A DNA stretch of 64,000 nt. Origin: Synergistota bacterium. GTDB taxonomy: Bacteria; Synergistota; Synergistia; Synergistales; Synergistaceae. The stretch covers positions 9,955-73,954 of the forward strand of contig JAEXGR010000084.1 of NCBI GenBank assembly GCA_023450745.1. Direction: 5' to 3'. Each line of letters begins with the position of its first letter. Within the stretch, counting starts at the first letter, position 1. This document shows positions 25,271 through 33,163 of the stretch, in pieces. The notes under the pieces are model-generated. The model had not been told where the DNA came from and did not search any database. It saw nothing but the letters and a program-made list of their open reading frames with translations. A program made the translations under genes and the position numbers.

Positions 25271-26728
25271 CTAGGGTTTAACCAGCGGCAGGTCGGGATT
25301 CCCGGCCCAGGCTTGGAAGCCCTCGTCGTAGCTCTGGCTCTTCACGAAACCGCTGTAGCGAAGGAGCATCGTTACGAAGGCCGAGCGGACGCCTGCCGTG
25401 TCGTAGACGACGATCTCGCTGTCGGGAGTGACGCCGTGCTGCGCGAGCAGCGCCTGTACCTCTTCGGCCGGTTTAAAGCGGCTTTCGGGCGTAAGGAATG
25501 ATTCCCGCGGAACGTTGATCGCTCCGGGGAGATGTCCCGCGCGCTTCTCTTGGAAGGGACGGATTTTCCCGAGGTATTCGGGTTCGGTGCGAACGTCGAG
25601 GAGCACGAGCCCCGGCTTGCCGATGTTGTTGTTTATCCACTCCGTGGTGGCGGTGTAGTTCGGTACGTACTGCTTGATGGTGAAGGCCACGGCCTTGTTG
25701 GTATGTTTTGTCTTCGACACCTGTCCGCCGGCGGCTTTCCAAGCGCCGATGCCTCCTTCAAGGATCTTCGCGTTTTTGATTCCCGCCTGACGCAATATCC
25801 AGAGGGTCCAGCCGCTCTGGCCCCAGCCGCCAGCGTCGCAATAGGCGACGACCATTTTTTTGCCGTTGATGCCGAGCGCGCCGATGCGTTTCGCCATCGT
25901 CGCCGCGGGCCAGATGACGCCCCATTTCTCGGTCCCCTGCTTCGCGTTCATGTTGGCGAAATATGTCCACGGCGCGTTGACCGCTCCGGGGATGTGTCCG
26001 CCGCTGTAAAGGCTCTCGGGGCGTGAGTCGACGAGTATCACGTTGCCGCGATTGGCTTTGAGCCATTCCGCGGAGACGATGAGGCTGTCTCTTGTCTCGG
26101 CAGCTCCCGGCTGCATTGCCGACGGCTTCAGCGGCCGGCCGGCGGGTATCTCCGCCGCTCCAGCTGCGGGCGCCGCTGGCTGAACGGCGGGCGCGGGCTG
26201 TGCCGCCTGGGCCGGTTCTGTCTTAGGCTGTTCGGGAGCCGTCTTCGCCGGCTGGGCGGGCTTCACGGCGGGAGCCGGTTCGGTCTTGGCGGGGGCTGCC
26301 GGATTGGTCTTCGCGGCGGCTTCCTCTTTTTTGACGTCCGCCGGCGAGGCGGTCACGACGCCGCGGTTGTTCGGCGACGCTTCCTGTTCCTTCGCCGCCT
26401 TTTCCGCCGCCTCTTTGACGATCTGGTCCATTGTGGAGGAGGCTTCACTTTTTTTAGGGGTCTGCGCGGGAGCGGCAGCCTTTTCCGCCGCGGGCTTTTT
26501 CTCCTCCGGCTGTTTTTTTTCGGTTTTTTTCGCTTCTGTCTTCTTAGGCGCCGTTTCCTCTTTTTGGCCTCCGGCCTTTACTTTGTTGGCCTCTTTATTG
26601 GCCTGTACCTGCGCTAAAATGGAATCGGCCGCTGAACCGCCCTCTTTGGCATCCGTGTCAGCCGCGCCGGCAACGGTCGCGCTGGCAAAAAATACCGTCA
26701 TGATCATCATTGTGAGAAACTTCTTCAT
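25271..26728 (-). CDS. Exported two-domain rhodanese (sulfurtransferase) with low-complexity linker
   Basis: 485 residues. A signal peptide ends near residue 22. Residues 30-200 are a Lys/Ala/Pro/Glu-rich disordered region. Two rhodanese domains follow, about 213-337 and 350-484. The first has the active-site loop AYCDAGGWGQS with Cys297; in the second the same position is Asp443 in VYDTAGVRS. So only the first domain can carry a persulfide, the reverse of classical two-domain rhodaneses in which the C-terminal domain is catalytic. It probably acts in the periplasm on thiosulfate or another sulfane-sulfur source. It ends next to the repeat element. Confidence 0.88.
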   Translation of the reverse strand: MKKFLTMMIMTVFFASATVAGAADTDAKEGGSAADSILAQVQANKEANKVKAGGQKEETAPKKTEAKKTEKKQPEEKKPAAEKAAAPAQTPKKSEASSTMDQIVKEAAEKAAKEQEASPNNRGVVTASPADVKKEEAAAKTNPAAPAKTEPAPAVKPAQPAKTAPEQPKTEPAQAAQPAPAVQPAAPAAGAAEIPAGRPLKPSAMQPGAAETRDSLIVSAEWLKANRGNVILVDSRPESLYSGGHIPGAVNAPWTYFANMNAKQGTEKWGVIWPAATMAKRIGALGINGKKMVVAYCDAGGWGQSGWTLWILRQAGIKNAKILEGGIGAWKAAGGQVSKTKHTNKAVAFTIKQYVPNYTATTEWINNNIGKPGLVLLDVRTEPEYLGKIRPFQEKRAGHLPGAINVPRESFLTPESRFKPAEEVQALLAQHGVTPDSEIVVYDTAGVRSAFVTMLLRYSGFVKSQSYDEGFQAWAGNPDLPLVKP

Positions 26729-26847
26729 TGTACCAGTCCTTCCTTTGTTTCACTTGCCTGCCATATCGGAAGCCGCCGCGGCAGTCTCCGTATATAGCGG
26801 AAATTATAGCACGGTTCGGTCCGCACTAGTCATTATCTCTTAAAATG

Positions 26848-28020
26848 TTACTTCCAGTTGTCGTATATCCACTGCGCGGCGCGCTTCGCCTCGTTGAATT
26901 CCTCCCAGGTCTCTTCTTCGGACTGAAGCGGGATATTTTCCCGGCGCACGCGCAGCCAGTCTCTATACTCTATCAGAGAATCGTTTCTCGCGAAATGGTC
27001 AAATACGAGGTCGAATTTCGGGATACCCCAGAGCATGTTCGGAGAGACGGCTCCCGCGTTTACCAGCGAGGCCGTCGCCCGCTGGAGCAGGCTTTTCAGC
27101 CCCCCTCGGCGGCCGACGCGCAGCAGCACCGCGCGGTGTCCGCCGGTGATCGTCTCGGAGACCATGTTCACCGAATCTTCCGTGCAGAATACCTCTTTGG
27201 AGAAGCCCAGCATCGCGGGGATCGGATTGAAGTCGTCCTCAGAAGCGACGAGCAGGTATTTGACGGCGGGAGAGTGCGCCGCGAGTGTCTTTACGGTCTT
27301 CGCCGCCGCGGGGCTCGTGCGCCGCGAGGTGGTGATGTAGACATCCGCGTCCGCGTGCTGCGCGAGGTTCAATATTTGTCCCAGCTGCTTTTTGACCCAT
27401 TCCGGCGTGATGACGTAGTTCGCGTCATCGCCGCCGATGAGCACGGACCATATTTCACCGGCGGTGGAGGGGTGCTCGGCGAGCAGCTCTTTCGCCTCTT
27501 TCGCCAGATTCTCTTTTATCACATAGTTCGGAGAGCCGAGCGTCACGAAGATGTTGGGCTTCCTTTCCGGATAGTCGTGCTCCGGTACGATCGCAAAATC
27601 GAAGGGGTCCGTGCCGATCGTACCGGGGGTCATGATGGTTGCGCAGGCGCAGCGCCAGATGTAGCCCAGCGCGATGTTGTAGGGGGCCGGGGCGCTGCCG
27701 GCCGAGATTATCAGCACAGCTCCCGACCCTTCCTGGATGTTGCGCTCCGCAAACCATTGGCCGACGCGGCGGATCAGCGCGTCGCCGTCGGCCGCGGCGA
27801 GCCAGTCGCGCGCGTCGCGCCGCGTGCCGCCGGCAAGCGCGCGCGACGCGGTCTTTGCGCGGGCTTTAGCCGTTCCCGCAAGCGCGGGGACCTCGCTTTC
27901 CAAGATCTCCGCCCCCGTCAGCCGCGAGAGCCAGTGGGCGACGCCGCGGCTTTGGTTTATGTGGCCGCGGATGCCGTCGCTGAGGATGAGGATCGTCTTT
28001 AAGGAGCCGCCGGCGTTCAT
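26848..28020 (-). CDS. ELM1/GtrOC1-family putative glycosyltransferase
   Basis: 390 residues resembling the ELM1-like family (named after a plant mitochondrial fission protein), which has a glycosyltransferase-B-like fold. The N-terminal ILILSDGIRGHINQSRGVAHWL and the later SEDDFNPIPAMLGFSKEVFCTEDSVNMVSE segment are characteristic. In bacteria such genes commonly lie among lipopolysaccharide genes, as here: it is the last gene of the Kdo/lipid A operon, overlapping kdsB by four bases (ATGA). It may add a sugar to the core or modify Kdo, but no activity can be assigned. Confidence 0.75.
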   Translation of the reverse strand: MNAGGSLKTILILSDGIRGHINQSRGVAHWLSRLTGAEILESEVPALAGTAKARAKTASRALAGGTRRDARDWLAAADGDALIRRVGQWFAERNIQEGSGAVLIISAGSAPAPYNIALGYIWRCACATIMTPGTIGTDPFDFAIVPEHDYPERKPNIFVTLGSPNYVIKENLAKEAKELLAEHPSTAGEIWSVLIGGDDANYVITPEWVKKQLGQILNLAQHADADVYITTSRRTSPAAAKTVKTLAAHSPAVKYLLVASEDDFNPIPAMLGFSKEVFCTEDSVNMVSETITGGHRAVLLRVGRRGGLKSLLQRATASLVNAGAVSPNMLWGIPKFDLVFDHFARNDSLIEYRDWLRVRRENIPLQSEEETWEEFNEAKRAAQWIYDNWK

Positions 28021-28772
28021 TTTTCTTCGTTTTTCTTCTGGGCGAAGATCCGCCGCACCTCTTCAAGGTCCTCAAGGGTGTTGACGTTGGGTCCCTCGGA
28101 GGGGTACTTTGTCGGAATGACCGCCATGGAATAGCCATGCTCCAGTATCCGCAGCTGCTCGAGGCTCTCCGTTTGCATCAGCGGCGTGGGCGGCAGCGCC
28201 ACAAACTTGAGCAGGAATTGTTTGGTGAAGGCGTAGATGCCAAGATGTTCCCAGACGGCGGCGCCGGTGCTGTTGCGCGGATAGGGAATCGGCGAACGGC
28301 TGAAGTAGAGCGCGCGGCCGTTCTGCGCGCGAACCACCTTGACGATGTTCGGGTTATGAAAGTCTGCTTCGTTGACGATCGGTACGCAGATGGTGGCGGA
28401 GTCGGCTTCGGTGTCGGCGGTGAATCCCGCCGCGAGCTCGCGCAGCATGCGCGGGTCGAGCATCGGCTCGTCTCCCTGAATGTTTATCACGTAATCGGTG
28501 TCTATCTTCGCGGCGATTTCCGCGACGCGGCTCGAGCCGTCGGGGTGGTCCGCCCTCGTCATCAGAACGTCGGCCCCGATCTTTTCCGCGGCGTCGTAGA
28601 TGCGGTGGTCGTCGGTGGCGATCACCACCCGGAAGAATACGCCGGAGGCCAGGGCGCGGCGGTAGACATGTTCAAGCATCGTCTTGCCGCCGATTTCCAG
28701 CAACGGTTTGCCGGGAAGGCGCGACGAGGCGTAGCGCGCCGGTATCACTCCGAGGAATTTTGGTTGTGTCAT
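28017..28772 (-). CDS. kdsB: 3-deoxy-manno-octulosonate cytidylyltransferase (CMP-Kdo synthetase)
   Basis: 251 residues, the usual length, activating Kdo as CMP-Kdo for transfer to lipid A. Motifs seen are VIPARYASSRLPGKPLLEI (9-27), VVIATDDHRIYD, MTRADHPDGSSRVAE and INIQGDEPMLDP. Its start overlaps the stop of the gene before it and its stop overlaps the next start, so it is embedded in a tightly coupled minus-strand operon with kdsA, kdsD and waaA. Confidence 0.95.
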   Translation of the reverse strand: MTQPKFLGVIPARYASSRLPGKPLLEIGGKTMLEHVYRRALASGVFFRVVIATDDHRIYDAAEKIGADVLMTRADHPDGSSRVAEIAAKIDTDYVINIQGDEPMLDPRMLRELAAGFTADTEADSATICVPIVNEADFHNPNIVKVVRAQNGRALYFSRSPIPYPRNSTGAAVWEHLGIYAFTKQFLLKFVALPPTPLMQTESLEQLRILEHGYSMAVIPTKYPSEGPNVNTLEDLEEVRRIFAQKKNEEK

Positions 28773-29983
28773 CTATTCTCCGCCTGCCATTCTCTGAATT
28801 TTTTCAGCATTTTCGCGCGGTCGAGCGGCCTGACGTTTGCGACGATCCATTCGCGCATCGCCTTGCCCTCTTCCGTCTCCTGCTTGTAGCTCATGAATTC
28901 CAGGGTGATGCCGAGGGCGTCGGCGATCTTCAGCGCGAAGACCGGCCAGATCATGCCGATGTCGCCGATTACGGGGAGGCTTCCCTCATGGCGGGCGAAG
29001 GCCGACATTTCCATACGGAAGGGTATTTTCGATATCTTTGTCTTCGGCAGCCCCTTGTCGATCGCCTCCTGAATCATCGCGCTCGATTTTTGCAGGTCCT
29101 GCGCGCGGCGGAGGTTCTCGTCAAGGTCGAAACGGATCAGGGCCTTGTCTTTGAGGCTGTAGACGGGCTGCCCCTGCCACCATGACCAGATGCCGTGGCC
29201 GGTGTAGGTCTCGAAGGGGCCGTCGTGTATCTCCTGGGTCAGCGCGACCGCCGACTCGATTATCACATCGGCGGAGCCGAGCATCGCGGCGATGCGGCGT
29301 GAACGCTCTGCCACCGGGATGCTGTCGCCGACCGCGAGGCCGACATGCCCGCCGCCCACGAGCTGCGGTATCGTCACCAGCACGGGCACGCCTCTGGCGG
29401 CGCCGCTGCCGAGCATCGTGCGCCGGTCGCAGCCCCAGCCGGCGACGGTCTCAAAGGGCAGGCCGGACTGACGGCAGAGCGAGTGTATCTCCTCCGCGAG
29501 CTTTTCCGTGCGCAGCCCCATCGGGTAAGCCATGTTCGCCGCGGCCTTTATCACCATGTGTCCCTCGGCGTCGCGGCGTTTCGCGAGCAGCTCTTTGTCA
29601 AGGATCATCTCTTTTGAGAGTTCCTCAAGCTCCCCGTCGCTCATATCGGTGAATTCAAAGACGTTGCCGCGCGGCATTTTCGCCTCGTCGAGTCCTAACT
29701 GCGCGGCGCCGCACATTTTCACGCGGTCGAGCGCGCCGCCCATCTCGTGGTTGACGACGGCGGAGCTCGTCGTGACCCCGTCGACGATTCCCTTTTCGAT
29801 GAGCTCCGCAATGAGCGTCGTGACGCCCTCGTGCAGGTTGGGTCCGCTTCCGGTGACGACGGCGACCTTGCCGCCGCGTTTTTTGGCGGCGACTACCCTG
29901 CCGACAGCGGCGTCGAGAGCCTCTTTTGAGCGTTCGTCCAGCTCGCCGTAGAATTTCTCTATTAGTTCACGGTTGATCTTCAT
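28769..29983 (-). CDS. Protein of unknown function in the Kdo operon, weak deoxyhypusine-synthase likeness
   Basis: 404 residues counted from the ATG at 29983, ten bases after GGGAGG (a GTG two codons earlier is possible). I do not recognise it firmly. Residues about 40-75 read like a nucleotide-binding start (VAVVTGSGPNLHEG then LIEKGIVDGVTTSSAVVNHE) with the spacing of deoxyhypusine-synthase-fold proteins. There is no clear counterpart of the catalytic lysine motif of those enzymes. No signal peptide or membrane helix. It sits between waaA and kdsB with overlapping ends, so a role in Kdo or lipid A metabolism is suggested by context only. Confidence 0.7.
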   Translation of the reverse strand: MKINRELIEKFYGELDERSKEALDAAVGRVVAAKKRGGKVAVVTGSGPNLHEGVTTLIAELIEKGIVDGVTTSSAVVNHEMGGALDRVKMCGAAQLGLDEAKMPRGNVFEFTDMSDGELEELSKEMILDKELLAKRRDAEGHMVIKAAANMAYPMGLRTEKLAEEIHSLCRQSGLPFETVAGWGCDRRTMLGSGAARGVPVLVTIPQLVGGGHVGLAVGDSIPVAERSRRIAAMLGSADVIIESAVALTQEIHDGPFETYTGHGIWSWWQGQPVYSLKDKALIRFDLDENLRRAQDLQKSSAMIQEAIDKGLPKTKISKIPFRMEMSAFARHEGSLPVIGDIGMIWPVFALKIADALGITLEFMSYKQETEEGKAMREWIVANVRPLDRAKMLKKFREWQAENR

Positions 29984-30002
29984 TGCCACTCTTCCTCCCG
30001 CG

Positions 30003-31268
30003 TTACAGATATTTTTTTATCATTTTCCATGTGCGCAGCGAAGCGCCGCATGATTTTTCAAAGTAAGCACGGCTAAGCCTCTGCCATTTTTCTCCGGCGC
30101 CGCTCTCCGCGGCGAGACGGCTCCACACTCCGGCAAGCTCCCTTTCGTCGGCAACCTGCGCCGCCGCGCCCATCGCGATGAAGGCCCGCGAGGCCTGCGC
30201 AAAGTCTTCCATGTGCGGCCCATACTGTACAGGGACGCCCCAGGAGAAGGGTTCGAGGATGTTCTGCCCGCCCTTGTCGGCGAAGCTGCCGCCGACGAAG
30301 GCCGAATAGGCGGCGCCGTAAAGGTCGAAGAGCACCCCTATTTTGTCTATGATAAGGACATCCCAGCCATCCGCAAGCGCCGACAGCCTCATTGTAATAT
30401 ATTTTTCCGGGACTAGCGCGGCGACCGCGTCCGCCCTTTCCGGGTGCCGGGGCGCGATTATAAGCCGCGCTTCGGGGTTATTTTCCCTCAGAAGGTCAAA
30501 AGCGGAGAGAACCTTTTCATCCTCCCCGGTATGCGTGCTGCCCGCGATGAAGATCGGGCGATTCGGCGCGCCGAATCTCTCGCGCCAGCCGTCGCGGGCG
30601 GCGATGTTTTTTCTCGCCAGCAGCGCGTCGATTTTGCTGTCGCCAAGGACGTGGAGTTTTTTTTCTTCCACGCCGATCGCGGACAGCCGCCGCGCGTCTT
30701 CTTCGTCGCGCAGGTAAAGCTCCGTGAAGAGCGAATAGACGCCGGCCGCCGCGTATTTTGTCAGGCCGCCGCCGATACGCCCCCAGGTGCGGTCGGATAT
30801 GCGGCCGTTGATGAGAAAAGCCGGGATTGCGCGCTTACGGCACTCCCAGAGCATATTCGGCCAAAGCTCGGTCTCCGCCGTGATAAAGAGGGCGGGGCGC
30901 AGAGAGTCGAGCGACCTGGCGACAAATTTTCGCTTGTCCCAGGGGTAATAGACGTGAAGGTCGAAAAGTCCGCCGCCAAGCCGCTCGGCCATCGCCTTCC
31001 CCGTCTGCGTCGTCGTCGAGAGCACAAAGGGGCCCCGATAGCCGTCGGCGCGCGCCGCCTTGATGAAGGGCACCGCCGCCTGCACTTCGCCGACGGAGAC
31101 GGCGTGCACCCACACGGGGCGCGCGCCGGAGAGCCGCGCGAGTTTTTCAGGGGGTATCTCCCCCTGGCGTTCGTCGTTGCCCTCGGTGTACTTCGCCTTC
31201 AGCCTTTGTCCTGCGAGGGCGAAGAAGGCGTTTATCGGAAGCTGGTAGAGACCGCGCAGCAGCGACAG
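30003..31268 (-). CDS. waaA: Kdo transferase WaaA, probable CTG start
   Basis: Glycosyltransferase that moves Kdo from CMP-Kdo to the lipid A precursor at the inner membrane. The recognisable body includes WVHAVSVGEVQAA with the catalytic glutamate, TAETELWPNMLW, AFLINGRISDR, VLGDSKID and FVGGSFADKGGQNILEP. A GTG at 31115 would omit the membrane-anchoring N-terminus. The frame is open back to a CTG at 31268, which directly follows the TAG of kdsD; the 51 extra codons (LSLLRGLYQLPINAFFALAG...) look like the hydrophobic start of known WaaA proteins and give 421 residues against about 425 in E. coli. GGGGGTGG lies five bases before the CTG. No ATG, GTG or TTG lies between. Confidence 0.85.
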   Translation of the reverse strand: MSLLRGLYQLPINAFFALAGQRLKAKYTEGNDERQGEIPPEKLARLSGARPVWVHAVSVGEVQAAVPFIKAARADGYRGPFVLSTTTQTGKAMAERLGGGLFDLHVYYPWDKRKFVARSLDSLRPALFITAETELWPNMLWECRKRAIPAFLINGRISDRTWGRIGGGLTKYAAAGVYSLFTELYLRDEEDARRLSAIGVEEKKLHVLGDSKIDALLARKNIAARDGWRERFGAPNRPIFIAGSTHTGEDEKVLSAFDLLRENNPEARLIIAPRHPERADAVAALVPEKYITMRLSALADGWDVLIIDKIGVLFDLYGAAYSAFVGGSFADKGGQNILEPFSWGVPVQYGPHMEDFAQASRAFIAMGAAAQVADERELAGVWSRLAAESGAGEKWQRLSRAYFEKSCGASLRTWKMIKKYL

Positions 31269-32273
31269 CTAGGCCACCCCCGCCTTGAGTATCTCGTGGA
31301 TGTGGACCATGCCGATCGGTTTATCGTCCTGTACCACGATGAGGGCGGAGACCTCCCACTGCTCGACGATGCGCACCGCCTCGACGGCGAGCCGTTCCGG
31401 GCCGATAACGCGCGGGTTTTTCGTCATGGCGCGGGAGACGGGCAGCTCAAGTCCCTCAAGTCCCTCTTTTTCGATGAAGCGGCGCAGGTCTCCGTCGGTG
31501 AAGACGCCTACGAGTTTTCCCTCGTCGTCGACGACCGCCGTCGCGCCGTAACCTTTGCTGGTGATGTCGAAGAGGGCGTCGCGCACCCGCGCCTCCTGTT
31601 TCGTTATCGGCATCCGCTCTCCGCTGCCCATCAGGTCGCTGACGCGCAGCAGCAGCCGCTTGCCAAGCGAACCGCCCGGGTGGAAGAGGGCGAAGTCCTC
31701 TTTCTGGAGGCCGAGCAGCAGCGTAGACATGCCGGCCACCGCGTCGCCGAGCGCCATTTGCAGCGTCGTGCTGCTGGTCGGCGCGAGCTTCAGCGGGTCA
31801 GCCTCTGATTTGACGTGACAGTTAAGGACGATGTCCGCCTCGCGCGCGAGCGTCGATTCCGGATTGCCGGTGACGGCGATGATCGGGGCGCCGAGCCTCT
31901 TGAAATAGGGGATGAGCGCGATCAGCTCCTGGGTCTCGCCGCTGTTGCTGAGGAAATATCCCACATCCTCGCGGCAGACCATGCCGAGGTCGCCGTGCGC
32001 CCCCTCCGTGGCGTGGAGGAAGAAGGCCGGCACGCCGAGCGAGGCGAAAGTCGCCGCCGTCTTGCGCCCCACATGCCCCGATTTGCCGAGCCCGGTCACG
32101 ACGATGCGTCCGCGGCAGCGGCTCACGAGGTGGGCGGCGGCGGCCATCTCCCCGCCCATTCTTTCGGTGGCGATTCTGAGGGCCTCCGCCTCTTTGAGCA
32201 TGATGTCTCTTCCGGTGGCGAGCAGCTCCTCTGCGGGGAGTTTCTTTTCTTCGCGTTCATAGGGCAGGTTCAT
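31269..32273 (-). CDS. kdsD: Arabinose-5-phosphate isomerase
   Basis: 334 residues: an N-terminal SIS sugar-isomerase domain (VVTGLGKSGHVGRKTAATFASLG near residue 57, LSNSGETQELI near 110) and two CBS domains from about residue 200 to the end. It converts ribulose 5-phosphate to arabinose 5-phosphate, the first committed step to Kdo. It lies between kdsA (three-base gap) and waaA. The TAG stop adjoins the proposed CTG start of waaA with no intervening base. Confidence 0.94.
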   Translation of the reverse strand: MNLPYEREEKKLPAEELLATGRDIMLKEAEALRIATERMGGEMAAAAHLVSRCRGRIVVTGLGKSGHVGRKTAATFASLGVPAFFLHATEGAHGDLGMVCREDVGYFLSNSGETQELIALIPYFKRLGAPIIAVTGNPESTLAREADIVLNCHVKSEADPLKLAPTSSTTLQMALGDAVAGMSTLLLGLQKEDFALFHPGGSLGKRLLLRVSDLMGSGERMPITKQEARVRDALFDITSKGYGATAVVDDEGKLVGVFTDGDLRRFIEKEGLEGLELPVSRAMTKNPRVIGPERLAVEAVRIVEQWEVSALIVVQDDKPIGMVHIHEILKAGVA

Positions 32274-32276
32274 TTT

Positions 32277-33146
32277 TTATTCCTCCGACCAGTCAAGCAC
32301 CGCAAAACCAGTTTTTTCGCGGACGATTTTATCTATCTCATATGTCTGACGCAGAACTTCGCGCACCTTCGCAAGCGCGATCGAGTTGGGGCCGTCGCAC
32401 TTCGCCAGGTCCGGGTTCGGGTGCACCTCCATGAAGAGCGCGTCGATGCCGATGGCGGCGGCGGCGCGGATCAGCGGCAGCACGAACGAGCGGTCGCCGC
32501 CGCTGCAGGTGCCCTTTCCGCCTGGCTTCTGCACGCTGTGCGTCGCGTCGAACATCACAGGACAGCCGAGGGCGCGCATGACGGGCAGCGAGCGGAAGTC
32601 CACCGACAGCTCGTGATAGCCGAAGGCCGTGCCGCGCTCGCAGAGGATGACGTCGTCACAGCCGCTTTCGCGGCATTTGCCGATCACGGAGGCCATATCC
32701 TCGGGCGCCATAAACTGCGCCTTTTTGATGTTGAGCGGCTTGCCGGTGCGGCTCGCCGCCGCGAGCAGGTCGGTCTGGCGGCAGAGGAAGGCCGGGATTT
32801 GCAGCAGATCCACATGACGCGCGGCGACCTCCGCCTGGCGCGGTTCGTGGATGTCCGTCACCACGGGGACGTCGGCGGCGCGTCCGATCTCCGACAGCCA
32901 TTCGAGCCCCGTTTCTATTCCCGGGCCGCGAAAGCTCGTGATCGAGGTCCGGTTGGCCTTGTCAAAGGAGGCCTTGAAAATGTAATTAAAACCGAACTCC
33001 GCGCAGAATCCCTTCATCGTGCGGGCGATCGTCAGCGCCTCGTCAAAAGTGTCGAGCACGCAGGGGCCGGCGGCGACCGTCAGCCGCGCGCCTCCGACCG
33101 TGACGTCCCTCACTCTTACCTCTCTTACGCTCTTCTCAGCGGGCAT
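32277..33146 (-). CDS. kdsA: 3-deoxy-8-phosphooctulonate synthase
   Basis: 289 residues. It condenses arabinose 5-phosphate with phosphoenolpyruvate to Kdo 8-phosphate. TIM-barrel motifs include AAGPCVLDTF (residues 25-34), FKASFDKANRTS, VVTDIHEP, LQIPAFLCRQTDLL, CERGTAFGY and MFDATHSVQKPGG. A cysteine in the AGPCVLD loop may mark a metal-dependent type, since class II enzymes use a cysteine ligand near this position; I am not sure. Its neighbours supply the substrate (kdsD) and use the product (kdsB, waaA). Confidence 0.94.
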   Translation of the reverse strand: MPAEKSVREVRVRDVTVGGARLTVAAGPCVLDTFDEALTIARTMKGFCAEFGFNYIFKASFDKANRTSITSFRGPGIETGLEWLSEIGRAADVPVVTDIHEPRQAEVAARHVDLLQIPAFLCRQTDLLAAASRTGKPLNIKKAQFMAPEDMASVIGKCRESGCDDVILCERGTAFGYHELSVDFRSLPVMRALGCPVMFDATHSVQKPGGKGTCSGGDRSFVLPLIRAAAAIGIDALFMEVHPNPDLAKCDGPNSIALAKVREVLRQTYEIDKIVREKTGFAVLDWSEE

Positions 33147-33163
33147 CTATATCAGCTCCTTGT

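Noticed and set aside
26845..28002. A 385-codon plus-strand frame opposite the ELM1-like gene
   Set aside because: Arg/Asp-rich composition without family features; the minus-strand gene fits the operon.
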